Assembly (NCBI GenBank): GCA_947561585.1
Contig: CANNZV010001469.1
Span: 1 to 64,000 of the forward strand
DNA: 64,000 bases
From: Caprella mutica
Taxonomy: Eukaryota > Arthropoda > Malacostraca > Amphipoda > Caprellidae
Direction: 5' to 3'
Positions 1-10,956 of this stretch are shown here, one piece after another. The position numbers were made by a program, and so were the translations under genes. The notes beneath the pieces are model-generated. The model was not told where the DNA came from and did no database searches. It was given only the letters and a program-made list of their open reading frames with translations. How positions within the stretch are numbered: the stretch's first letter is position 1; each line of letters begins with the position of its first letter.

Positions 1-1215
1 GGGACAACATTACCAATATTGGGACAACATTACTAGTTTTAGGACAACATTACTAATTTTGGGACAACATTACTTATATTGATACAACATTACCAATATT
101 GGGACAACATTGCCAAAATTGGAACAACATTACCCATACTGTGACAACATTACCAATATTGGGACAATATTACCAATATTGGGACATTATACCTATATTG
201 GAACAATATTGGCAATATTGGGACAACATTACCAATATTTGGACAACATTGCCAAAATTGGGACAACATCACCCATACTGGACAACATACCAATAATGGG
301 ACAACATTACCAATATTGGGACAATATTACCAACATTGGGACAATATTATCAATATTGGGACTACATTACCAATATTTGGACAGCATTGCCAAATTTGGG
401 ACAACATTACCCATACTGGGACAAAATACCAATAACGGGACAACATTACTTATATTTGGACAACGATACCAATATTGTGAAAACATTACCAATATTGGGA
501 CAACATTACAAATATTGGGACAACATTACGAATATTGGGACAACATTACCAATATTGGGACAACATTACAAATATTGGGACAACATTACGAATATTGGGA
601 CAACATTACCAATATTGGGACAACATTACCTATATTGGGACAACAATACCAATATTGTGAAAACATTACCAATATTGGGACAACATTACAAATATTGGGA
701 TAACATTACGAATATTGGGACAACATTACTAATATTGGGACAACATTACCAATATTGGGACAACATTACCAACATTGGGACAACATTACCAATATTGGGA
801 CAACATTACCTATATTGGGACAACTTTACCTATATTGGGACAACATTACCAATATTGGGACAACATTACCTTTATTGGGACAACATTACCAATATTGGGA
901 CAAAATTACCAATATTGGGAAAACATTACCAATATTGGGACAACATTACCAATATTGGGACAACGTTACGAATATTGGGACAACATTACCAATATTGGGA
1001 CAACATTACCAATATTGGGAAAACATTACCAATATTGTTACAACATTATCAATATTGGGACAACATTACCAATATTGGGACAACATTATCAATATTGGGA
1101 CAACATTACCAATATTGGGACAACATTATCAATATTGGGACAACATTACCAATATTGGGACACCATTGCCAAGATTTGGACAACATTTTGGACAACAATA
1201 TTGGGACAATGTTGT
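1..1215. repeat. 20-bp minisatellite array (runs off the left edge)
   Basis: About 60 tandem copies of a 20-bp unit with consensus TTGGGACAACATTACCAATA. The array starts before the window. There are nested higher-order patterns: a 60-bp three-unit cycle (ACC, ACA, ACG before AATATT) at about 481-600, a 180-bp repeat linking about 450-540 to 630-720, and a 40-bp alternation (TACC/TATC) at about 1041-1160. Many units contain the perfect 10-bp palindrome CCAATATTGG. The right end (1186-1226) turns into an inverted copy of the unit (GGGACAATGTTGTCCC). Overlapping ORFs of 160-295 codons in three frames are by-products of a stop-free unit and are not genes: 20 is not a multiple of 3, so all frames read the same repetitive peptide. 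Confidence 0.97.
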
Positions 1216-1243
1216 CCCGATAAACATTCTGCTATCCTCCTAA
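1216..1243. mobile_element. Degenerate transposon terminus bordering the 20-bp array
   Basis: The sequence CCCGATAAACATTCTGCTAT, followed by CCTCCTA, aligns with small gaps to the right terminus of the intact element at 57658-57768 (CCCGAGAATCATTGCTACCT, then GGGTA). It follows directly on the 20-bp array. This is seen by eye; the alignment needs a few indels, so it is a probable rather than certain relic. Confidence 0.55.
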
Positions 1244-1249
1244 TGTTCA

Positions 1250-2190
1250 TTTGAGAAGCCTCCCATAGCAACATTAATACTCTTTTGTTTACCGTTCTTA
1301 AACCTATTAATAGAGAAACTTATTTAGGATATCTCTATACCATTTATTTATTCTAACTAGACGGGCACTGCTAGAGCGCATACCTTCACCTTAATATAAA
1401 AACAATTCTTTGTCTCGTACGGGATATATATTACCGATCAAAAAATTACCTTCTGCAATTTGGTAGAAGTAATAAAGTCAATGGTAAAACTATTATAAGC
1501 ATATAGACATATAAATATGTATCGAATATTGATGCATATTGATGTGTAATATTATTTTGTTGACATCGTTTCGAGATTCAAAATCTAGTGATTTTCAACA
1601 TTCCATTTCACAGTAGTCCGAAATATTCTTTTAAGTCAAATATTATAAGGAAAAACACTTGAGAAATTGAAATAGTGTGAATTACACATTCTAATTACGA
1701 ATACAATGTTTTATAATTAGAAGAGGACTTCTTTTTACAGTGAAGAAAATCACAAACAATTTCTAATTATAAAAATATACATGAATGAAATTTCTATATA
1801 AGGAGACAGTTTTAATAATATATACAGACAGCAGTTGAATAACAAAGAACAACATTACTGCTTAAATATGTGTCGGAAAAAAAATTATTTAATAATAAAT
1901 TATATGGTGTATTCGTTTGAAAAAAAAAATTGTATCACAGAATACTCTTCGGGTTCCTTTTCTGAGAAAATTTTAGATAATTATTTTCAAACTGATTCGT
2001 AGTTAAATAAAAGCAAACAATGCTAAATATATCATAATGGAAAGTACATCAAATCTGCCATGTAGTTAAATAATATTACTCGATATCGTTTATAAATGAC
2101 TAGAATGAGTTTAGAGTTAGAAGACTGTTCCACTTTCTTGGACAAGAAAGAGAAAAGTATATAATATTTATATATAACTTTTGTTTAAAT
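1250..2190. other. AT-rich intergenic DNA, no feature recognised
   Basis: Low-complexity AT-rich sequence with no credible ORF, splice-flanked exon or structured repeat that I can support. Confidence 0.6.
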
Positions 2191-2240
2191 TCATATTCAT
2201 GATATCTGCAGGTATCACGGATACGAATAAAATAATGATT
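2190..2240. mobile_element. Core fragment of a fold-back element family (GGTATCACGGATAC core)
   Basis: GATATCTGCAGGTATCACGG, then ATACGAAT, matches the centre of the intact fold-back element at 52069-52224 and a diverged copy near 17530-17570. The outer ends are not clear here, so this is probably a decayed copy. Confidence 0.45.
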
Positions 2241-2441
2241 TAAATATTTGGAACCGTCCGATAACTTGGAGATTACCCTTAAATGTTTTTAATTTCTCAA
2301 ATAAAATCAGCGGAATCGTCGTTATATGATGACAAATTGCAGCTCTTCACAAATTTTATCGGCAACACATTTGAGTTGCGAATATCAGCTTTTTTTTGGC
2401 AAACTATATATGCTAATAAAAGAGCTCGTTTCAGCGGAGGT

Positions 2442-2442
2442 A

Positions 2443-2480
<38 letters not shown>

Positions 2481-2482
2481 AC
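2442..2482. repeat. (AC)n microsatellite
   Basis: An uninterrupted AC dinucleotide run of about 17 repeats, ending in CAGACACACC. The His-Thr and Val-Cys runs in short overlapping ORFs on the two strands come from this repeat. Confidence 0.97.
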
Positions 2483-2539
2483 CAAAAACGAAATGTGTTG
2501 GTCCATGCTCACGGCAGCGTGAAATTACGTGCATTTAAA

Positions 2540-4070
2540 TCCATGGGGCCAGAACTCATACTTATATTTTTGGCGAGTTTTTCTCTTTCGGCGAAGCCTA
2601 ACGTATTCGTGTGAAAGATATTAGTTGTTTGAATTAGGTTGATTCGTATCAGAAATTATGAGTTCAGAAGTTTATTTATAGAAAATGAAATCCTCGTAAT
2701 CTCTGTCGGTAGTTAATTTTTTTCTTATCATGCATTTAAAATGATTAACAAAACGTTAATAATAGCTACTTGCTTTTTAAAGTGGATAACATTTTATCTT
2801 TTCATGATATTGATGTTAAACTGCGTATGTATAATTCTTCAGCCATTTTGATGTCCCATATCATTATGTTGAGATATAATAATATATTACGAAAATAATA
2901 ATGCGTATTCTCTGAAGAAGATGCTCATACAAAGCTCCAAAATCCAAGTTTTGGATAATAAAGCAAGATAATTGATGACTATTGGAAGTTTGAGTTAAAT
3001 TACGTTGCATTGTGAAAGCTAGAGTTGTTACAAAGATAACATGGGGAGAGAGCGGGGAAGACACAGCCAGCCTTATTCCCCACTACAGATACGGCTGCGA
3101 ACATGGCTGATAAATGGCTGAAGATGGCGGCGTTTGAGAGATAAAGAGGAAACAGGAGACTCCTTCCTGACACCAACCTTCGAACCTTTTTCACCAATAC
3201 ACAACTAATGAGTTCACTAAACCATTCAAATTCTCTATGGAATGAAGTAATGGGCCTCTATTAACAAATTGCTTTTGGTTCCATCAGCCATCTTGGTCTA
3301 CAAGAACGGCTAATCGTGTTTAGGTGTTAGAACAGACGCTGTCGTAAAAACACAGAGACTCTTTCTCTCACGCCGCTGGATGCTGCTGTGGATGGGGTTT
3401 GGAGATAAGCTTCTGGTTAGTTGTGTCTTGGACTTGGTAGGGGGTGCGCGTTGGTTCTGTTTCTCCTCTGGATCTATCCCCAGCTTCACCCGCTTCCAAA
3501 TTCGAATAGATTTAAGAGTGATATGTGACCAATGATTTCCAGTGAGGATGGGATTGCTATTTTTCATCTCTTTAGATCCTGATGTGGCTTTTAGTGATAT
3601 TATTACTCAAAACTTTATTCATAAAATGATGGGTAAGGGGTATATTCTGCTCTAATGGGTAATTGCGCAAAAAGGACTCATTGTCACAATTTCTATTCAT
3701 AGAGATAGTGGCTTCTCTTTCATTGGGCAGTTACATTGTCGGAGCTCTTTTCCCATCGTGCTGTTTTCCATCATTTGGCCGTTTAGAGAAAGCGCAATAA
3801 ATGCGCGCTGACAGTTACATCTCTCTGCAGTTGGTCGGTTAATTCAAAACCGCGTCATCGTTTTTTCATCCTCTCCCAATCAGTCGAATCCGAATTCTAG
3901 CATGGATGATTGCACGAACTTTATCTTTGTCAATATTGCATTTTTAGAATAAAGGGAATGACATTTATTAGTAAAATTGGTTTATGATAACATTCTGCAT
4001 AATATAACATATAACTATAAAATGTATTGGCAAAATGAATAATATTGTATAGTCCTAATTTTTTAAATGT
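2540..4070. other. 5' flank with GC-richer stretch and GCCAT-core cluster
   Basis: Mostly non-coding. From about 3000 to 3900 the sequence is visibly less AT-rich than its surroundings. GCCAT cores, the Pho/YY1-type core, occur at 2842 (GCCATTTTG) and 3287 (GCCATCTTG), and on the other strand as three ATGGC copies between 3100 and 3130, one of them AAGATGGCGGC. This could be an upstream promoter or regulatory segment, but no transcript evidence is available and the short ORFs here are unconvincing. Confidence 0.3.
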
Positions 4071-4075
4071 TATAG

Positions 4076-4244
4076 TTGGGTAAATTACGAATTATCGGTC
4101 AGTACTACATCTTTGGTCATATAGGAAAAAACGATATAAAAATTAATATTGTTACACAATGCTATCTAATACAAATAATTTATATATCGTATTTTTCTTA
4201 TGTGATCAAAGATGTAGCACTGACCGAAGATTCGTAACTTACCT
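4076..4244. mobile_element. Fold-back MITE with long terminal inverted repeats
   Basis: The left arm GGTAAATTACGAATTATCGG, continuing TCAGTACTACATCTTTGGTC, is mirrored by the right arm: its reverse complement begins GGTAAGTTACGAATCTTCGG and continues TCAGTGCTACATCTTTGATC. The arms pair over about 60 nt, and a short AT-rich spacer separates them. The TTACGAATTAT and CGGTCAG pieces also occur at 52080 and 17455, which suggests a wider family. It has no coding capacity. Confidence 0.88.
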
Positions 4245-5280
4245 TACACTAGATAAGTAAGTTTGTAGGACATTCATAAATTGTTAGCATCGAGTGCAAA
4301 CAAGGTTTCTGTGCCTTGCATTGCCTATGCACTTTATTATGCATGTATCTAATCGTGATCCACGTTCTCAGGCTCGCTCTGTAATGAGGAAACACATTAT
4401 TAGTCTTTAGTGTGCTTCATTGGTTTAAAGTATTTAATTTAAAGGATTTAGATATGACAGTGTGCATTTCCTTTTATTTATTGCGTTTAGCTTGGATAAA
4501 ATGAGTGAGAAGGTGATTAAACCTATGGAAATTTTCTTTAATCATATCGGATACATCTACCATTTGTACAATTATTTACAATTGTTTTAGATAGAATCTT
4601 TACCGTATTTGCTCATTAGTTTATAGATCGACTTTTTTTTTATAGATGCCACGAATATTAAATGTACCTACGTATATCTATTATTTTTACCTATTTTATG
4701 ATGCAAATATTAGTAGCAATGCTCACTTAATCCCGTATAATTGAATGAATTATTTTTAAAATATATATATATATATTTTTTTTTTTAAATTTTTTTTTCT
4801 ATAAATTTATTATTGTTTTAAATATTGAATCTGAAAATTGATTATGCTTGTATGATTTTAGAGATGAAAATAATCACATTTTAGATTACTGCTTTTGAAA
4901 TGAATTTGTAAATCTCCTTTTATCAATAATAATTGTAATAATAGTGTAATTTAAAAAAAAATCATATTATAGCTAATAACAAAAGGGACAAATACCATTA
5001 CTATATGAACCCTGTAAAGGTATTCTAAGTTAATTAAGAATTTTACATCTACTGATAATAAAATAGTATATATTGAACATTCAATATAGTTTATTACAGC
5101 CTATGAAAACGGTTTATGGACTTATAAAATGAAGATATAAAACTTAAAGAGTTCAAAAATTTTCATTGATTTTGAGACCTAGTAAGATATTTGAAGCTTG
5201 ATTTCAATATATATATTTAATCAATGTCGCATTTCAAGAGTTCAGTTTCGGTTAAATAAATTGTAATTTTTTTTTTCGAT
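4245..5280. other. AT-rich flank, simple T and TA tracts only
   Basis: Contains TA and poly-T runs near 4760-4800 and otherwise unstructured AT-rich DNA. No gene is seen. Confidence 0.6.
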
Positions 5281-5472
5281 TTAACCATTTAGCGATCCAC
5301 TTTTTTTTTGTTTTTATGACTTTGAATAAAATTTTTGATAACTTTTTTTTGAGTTTAGACATCAGTGAGGATATAAAAATCATTTGATGAGAATTTTTTT
5401 TAGATAATTAAAAATAAATTGAAGAGGACACATATGGCCAGTTGGTCCCATGGGGGTTCGCTAAAGGGTTAA
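5281..5472. mobile_element. TTAA-bounded piggyBac-type MITE (192 bp)
   Basis: Starts TTAACCATTTAGCGATCC and ends GGTTCGCTAAAGGGTTAA. The ends are inverted repeats (17 of 18 bases or close to it) and each is bounded by TTAA, the target-site duplication typical of piggyBac elements, whose termini often begin CCCTTT or similar. The interior is poly-T rich and non-coding. The class assignment rests on the ends only. Confidence 0.8.
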
Positions 5473-6060
5473 ATTTTTCTCCTGGATAATTTTCTATTTT
5501 TTTCCACTTGATTTCAGTGCCGGGAATATTCGTGGTTCCATTGAACTTAATTGTGGCTGTTGAAGAACGGTATTTAGTGATGATAGTATAAGAAGTGAAT
5601 TAAATAATCAATGAAATGATTTACCAACTGAAATAACTATCACGTGTACAAATTTATCTAATAAATTTTTACTTAAATACAATCATTTTTTTATGTGTAT
5701 TAGGTTCCTTTTATAGTAAATTTATGTTATATTGACTTAGGTTAATAGCTCTAAACTAATTGTTCGTATAAAACATGATATATGAATTTTTATATATAGA
5801 ATTATTCTTGTTTATACAATACAATATAAATAATTAATTTCTGTTTCCAGTGAAAGTTTAATTCCTTTAATGTTTTAATCTTCTATATAAAACTAAAATA
5901 ATAATAATATATATAATATATATAAAATAATATATATATATTAATAAATATGTTAAATCAGCTGACATTGTTTCAGAAATGAGTTAAACCATTTAAAACA
6001 ATGATTGCGTGTTAATTCAAATAATATGAAGATTAAAATAACACACAAATATAATCAAGA
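5473..6060. other. AT-rich flank, no feature recognised
   Basis: Includes short TA-rich runs (about 5900-5940). No gene or clear repeat is seen. Confidence 0.55.
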
Positions 6061-6240
6061 GAATTACTCCGTTTTTCCCCCGTACATACGATTCGTAAAA
6101 TGCTAGGGAACGACGTCGTGCCGACGTTAGGTTTTCGATCTCATCCCGTCGTATCCCACTGTTGTAATGGTTACGTCAAAATAACGACGTAGAAATCCCT
6201 CTCAGACGTTGTGATACTGACGGCGTATTTGGTAGATGGA
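6060..6240. other. CpG/ACGTCG-rich patch
   Basis: A compositional island in AT-rich DNA with repeated ACG and CGT words: ACGACGTCGTGCCGACGT, CCGTCGTATCCC, AACGACGTAG, CAGACGTTG. It includes the 10-bp palindrome ACGACGTCGT. No ORF is present. It may be a decayed repeat or a regulatory patch; I cannot tell which. Confidence 0.4.
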
Positions 6241-6914
6241 ATATTCAAAAGAATGATTATGTAACAAATTAATTCAATTACCTAATTGCACTTATTAAAA
6301 ATCAATAAGGATATAACTTTCCAATGCTAAATAGAATAAAGGTTCTATTTTTTGAGAACAATTTCTTCACCAGATCGAGATAAATTTCTATCCACCACTC
6401 TTAGACCATTAATTAAAAACTGTTAGATACCACCATTACTCTATTTTCCCCCCATTAAATAATGGTATTGAAGACGATAATCACTTTCATAAAGTAATTG
6501 ATCAACCATATAGCGTTTTCTTTATTAGCAAGTTATAAACATTTTAGTCTTTATGAAAAACAAAATTCAACCCCAAAAAACTAGTAAGTAATTTTTTTTC
6601 GAAAATTTATATTAGAACCCGATAATCAGATAAATAAGATCTGAACCATTTCAATGCTAACTGATATTATATTTTCCAATTGTTTCCTTTCAATTACAAA
6701 TTAGCCGTCAATGCAATGTGTGGTAATTGATGTATGTTTCTGTGCTAAACAAATCTATTAGGACTTTAATTAAATCGACTTGCTTGTCTAAACTAATTTG
6801 GGCACTAAATTTATCAGTCAAATGTCAAGCGGATACTAGTAATAAAGTTGGACAGATGCCAGGCCTGTGCAGTTCATTTGTTATTAAATGTAGTATTGAT
6901 TATTTGATGGAGGT

Positions 6915-7300
6915 GGTGCCCTAGAGGTTTGGTGGGGCCGTAGAAGATTGAATGGGCATAATCTTCTATGGCTTCATGATAAGTTTCTCTCCCTTTAAAT
7001 CTTCTATGGCACAACCATTTTTTATCAACGCCAAAATCCAAATAAAATTTTGCGAATGACATTTCAAGGGAAAATATTATGGTGGGACCTTAGGATGAAG
7101 TTCATTTTCTCTCTCCTAATCTTTGACGGCCCCACCATAACTTTTTTCCCTCTTAATCATCTACAGTCCCACTGTAATTTAATCTCCCTCTTAATCTTCG
7201 ATGGCCCCACTATAAGTTTCTCTACCCTGATAAATTTCTATGGCTCCATCAAAAATTTACCTCCCTTTCAATCTTCTATGGCCCCGCTATGAATATTTCT
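6915..7300. repeat. Degenerate direct/inverted repeat of about 45-50 bp units
   Basis: Five or six diverged copies of a motif close to AATCTTCTATGGCCCCACTA, each followed by a pyrimidine-rich TTTCTCTCCCT linker. One copy at 6915-6950 is in the opposite orientation (GTGGGGCCGTAGAAGATTGA). An inverted end with internal direct repeats suggests an old transposon with internal repeats. The short ORFs here are not supported. Confidence 0.7.
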
Positions 7301-7539
7301 CCGTACAATCCTCAAACACATCCGTATGTAATTTGTGCTTTATTCGTAAATTGATATAAATGTTAGGACCTTAAATATTCTATTAGCTATTCCTCATTAT
7401 TTTATATTTCCCATTATGGTGGACAATGTAAAAATTGAGGAGAGAAATTGTATACTATTCTTCTTAATCTTTTTTAAGTAGTAATTGATATTTTAAATTA
7501 ATATCAATAATGATAGTTTTTACCATTATAACATTAATG

Positions 7540-7690
7540 ATAACAAATGAAAAGATATAAGATGTTAATGATAGGGGATAAAATAATACTGATAAAGATA
7601 ATAATGATAGCATAATGACAAATAAGTTACTAATGATAAGAGATACTGTATTATTGATATTATACGTACGATAACCTAATGATATGAGAT
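7540..7690. repeat. Degenerate ATGATA-type simple repeat
   Basis: Frequent AATGATA and ATAATGATAG words with no strict period. Low-complexity DNA. Confidence 0.6.
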
Positions 7691-8356
7691 TATATTCTTA
7701 TGATAACACTTTTCTTTCAGTTTCCTCTTCTCTAAAATGTCTCCTATTTTCTTTGCCGATAAATTGACCTCTTCTAGCTTACCCAGTTGAGAAACGAGAG
7801 ACGGAGTCGCGGAAATACTCGCAACTAATAACACAATAGCAGTCTACTAAGAGAAAGAAGAATCACAACTCTATCCGGCTCCAGCGTGCTTTTTAAATTT
7901 GAAAATAGCGTAGAATTGAAATTACCGTCCATCGGCAACATGAAAACATCTCAACTGTTCGTCTGATATAAAATGTTGGGTAGTTTAGCGAGGAAAAATG
8001 AAACCGTTAAAAGAATGATCTGAAGAAAGGATATTAGACGTTTAAGTGAGAGATTAACTTGGTGATGGTTACTGTATAATGCAATAATGAACAAGAAAAC
8101 TGACAGTGGTAAATATATATCGTGTACATAATATTTAAGTTTTGAAAATAAAGTATTCCATACGCTTCGTTTTTGCTCACTGTACTTTTCCGTCTATATT
8201 TAAGTTAAAATAAACTGATTCAAATCAGTGGGCATAAACTAAATGAACTAAGTAAAACTATATAACTCTTTACTGTGAGCCTTAAGTAACTAGACTGAAA
8301 ACATCGTGGGCCAAAGAAGACTCAATCGAATCGAAAACTTTAATGTTGGATTGAAA
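7690..8356. other. Immediate 5' region of the Side-like gene
   Basis: Non-coding sequence upstream of the first in-frame ATG. A stop in the exon-1 frame lies at 8291-8293, so translation cannot start further upstream without splicing. A moderately GC-richer purine tract lies at 7790-7900. No convincing TATA/Inr pair is seen. It may contain the 5' UTR. Confidence 0.35.
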
Positions 8357-8582
8357 ATGATAAGTTCAGGGATTTCATCAATGGAACCTGAAATGTTTCG
8401 TCAAAACAAAGCCAATTCTTTGGGGGGTAAAAAGATGGGGAAGGGGGAGGGAGGCTACCGTGGAATTAGGGTGTCTTTTGATAATCAGAACTGTGATTGG
8501 CTTAGACTTTGGGTGGGACTGATGATTATCAGCTCCAATGTGATGTTGACATTCGTCGCAGCAGACACACCCGGGGATGAAA
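8357..8582 (+). CDS. Sidestep-like Ig adhesion protein, putative signal-peptide exon
   Basis: Putative first coding exon. The frame is open from a stop at 8291 and contains in-frame ATGs at 8357, 8381, 8393, 8435 and 8522. The ATG at 8435 has a good context (AAG before, G after) and may be the true start; 8357 is the first. The C-terminal part reads DWLRLWVGLMIISSNVMLTF then VAADTPGDE: a hydrophobic core of about 19 residues with V-A-A before D, which fits the -3/-1 rule of signal peptidase. The exon ends at AAA|GTGAGT (donor GT at 8583), leaving phase 1. Joining to 62828 restores an open frame (...DTPGDE-T-PILNV...) running straight into an Ig domain, which is what a secreted or type I membrane Ig protein should look like. 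The N-terminal part (Gly/Lys-rich) is unremarkable and its inclusion is uncertain. A further exon between the two is possible. Confidence 0.6.
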
Positions 8583-8599
8583 GTGAGTATCATTTCATA

Positions 8600-10290
8600 G
8601 CTTTTTAAAATAATAAATTGTTTGTATCATCTACAATGTTGTTAGAATTTTTTAGATCTTATTCCTGAAGATAAATAGACATCTTTATAATTAAAGACAA
8701 CCGTCAAAGTTAAGTTTAATTTAACCTTTTTAAAAATCAATATATTTTTATATTAGTTACTTAATTTTAACCATCTATTCTCCTTTTGATTACATTAAGC
8801 AACTTAAAATGAGTATGGGAACCGATTTTATGAAAGATGAAGGATTTTTAATTACTCATACATTGATATTTTATTAACTTTACCTACATGTATTTTTTAT
8901 CGAAATATTGAAAATAGAACTGATATTTACATCTCAAAGTAAGAATTAAATGACCTAAACAAAAATAACTAAATATAATAATTAAGTTTCCTCATAGGGA
9001 GTCAAACTAATACGCTAAAAGTGACAATTTTTACACTTCTAAAATCTATTTAATCTATGGTAATTGCAACCAGTATTTGACTAACTTTTATTCAGATAAA
9101 AAAAATGTTCATCTCAATTGTTGTGGTAAGTGTGTGCCGTAATTTAATTATGTTCATTCTGTTATGTAAGAGTATTATTAATTTGGTAAATAATTTGATT
9201 GATTGCTTCTAACTACAAATAATAACCAGTCGTATAATAATCCAACATTCAAGGTAAAGTTCATACAAATAAATGGAACAGATAATATAGATCCTTTTCA
9301 ACTGCAATTATTTCACGAACAATTTGGTATGAAAATAAATGATGAGTTGCTATTCATGGAAAGTTATTTACCGATAATTATTTGTATCACAAACCAACAA
9401 TGTAGTTTATTAATACTAAATATACCTTCAATTTTCATATTCATATTATTTAATTTTTTATATTCATTTCATATTCATATTTCTTATTTGTTAACCAACA
9501 ATTCATATAGATGAATTACCCGCATAATTTTATATAATCTAGATATTTATCTATGCAATTAATATTGTTGAATTCGCAGAAATAAAATAGGAATACCGAA
9601 GACTTTCGCAAACCCTGCGTGTATTTTTTAATAGGTAATTGATATTTGAATATAATTTTCATGCTAAAGAACATCACATAGGCTGATTATAAAATTTGAA
9701 TAGAATAGAAAGTTTTAGAGTATACTTTTATATTATGTGTCAAATAAAATTGACTTGAATAAAATGAAATGAAAAATGATTATTATAGTTTTCTTATTCG
9801 AAATTAATTTTTTTAAATATTATTTTTATTTCAGTATTTTCAAATTTTTCACAATATTTCTATTTTTCATCCATCATTGAATTTAAATTTTAATTGAGGA
9901 AACTCATTCATTATCATTCTCATTCAAGTAACTTTCTAACACATTTCTAATATGTGTAACTGTTATATTAAACTCTCTTTTTGAAGTGTATTAGCATTTA
10001 CCGTTTAATATACATCAACCTCACTAAACACAATATGCTGACTAAGCAATTCACACATATGTTTTCAGCAGCCTCACCCACCTTTTAAAGCTCACTACAG
10101 TTCAATCTACACGTCAAGGCAGACCTGAAAAAGTCTTGACATGGCAAAATTAATTTAGGAACGTTCCAGAGTATTAATTATAGGTAACAAAGTAATTACT
10201 ATCGGTAGCCTCCGTGTCTCTCTCTCTTCACTCTTAGTCCTCTTCTTTATCTTAGATTATCTTCTTCGTATGTCAATTAATTATTCCTTT
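8600..10290. other. Intronic AT-rich DNA, no feature recognised
   Basis: Nothing beyond AT-rich low-complexity sequence. The ORF at about 9203-9514 has biased, hydrophobic AT-driven composition, no family resemblance and no splice support. Confidence 0.55.
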
Positions 10291-10956
10291 TCACTGTGCT
10301 CTTTATTTACAACTATTGGTGGTTGTTTTAACTCTTCACTGTGTACTTTATTTACAACTATTGGTGGTTGTTTTAACTCTTCACTGTGCACTATATTTAC
10401 AACTATTGGTGATTTTTTTAAACTCTTCACTGTGCACTTTATTTACAACTATTGGTGGTTGTTTTAACTCTTCACTGTGTACTTTATTTACAACTATTGG
10501 TGGTTGTTTTAACTCTTCTCTGTGTACTTTATTTACAACTATTGGTGGTTGTTTTAACTCTTCACTGTGCACTTTATTTACAACTATTGGTGGTTGTTTT
10601 AACTCTTTACTGTGCACTTTATTTACAACTATTGGTGGTTGTTTTAACTCTTCACTGTGTACTTTATTTACAAATATTGGTGGTTGTTCTAACTCTTCAC
10701 TGTGTACTTTATTTACAACTATCGGTGGTTGTTTTAACTCTTCACTGTGCACTTTATTTACAACTATTGGTGGTTGTTTTAACTCTTCACTGTGCACTTA
10801 ATTTACAACTATTGGTGGTTGTTTTAACTCTTCACTGTGTACTTTATTTACAAATATTGGTGGTTGTTCTAACTCTTCACTGTGTACTTTATTTACAACT
10901 ATTGGTGGTTGTTTTAACTCTTCACTATATGCACTATATTCACAACTATTGGTTAT
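10291..10956. repeat. 45-bp minisatellite, about 15 copies
   Basis: Exact period 45 bp; the unit includes TTTACAACTATTGGTGGTTG followed by TTTTAACTCTTCACTGTGTAC. A variant unit (CAAATATT with GTTCTAAC) recurs exactly 180 bp apart (about 10671 and 10851), showing a recent four-unit duplication. Because 45 is a multiple of 3, long ORFs appear in several frames on both strands (15-residue repeats such as KVHSEELKQPPIVVN on the minus strand). They track the array boundaries and are judged non-coding. Confidence 0.97.

Noticed and set aside
110..1254. Overlapping ORFs of 159-295 codons in three plus frames
   Set aside because: All are translations of the stop-free 20-bp satellite. Every frame gives the same repetitive peptide and the ORFs end at the array boundary.
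9203..9514. 103-codon ORF with hydrophobic tail
   Set aside because: Composition is dictated by AT-rich DNA (Ile, Asn, Phe, Tyr, Leu); no homology pattern.
10381..10797. 138-codon minus-strand repeat-protein ORF (15-residue KVHSEELKQPPIVVN repeat)
   Set aside because: Explained by a 45-bp minisatellite. Equivalent ORFs exist on the plus strand, and there is no splice or promoter support.
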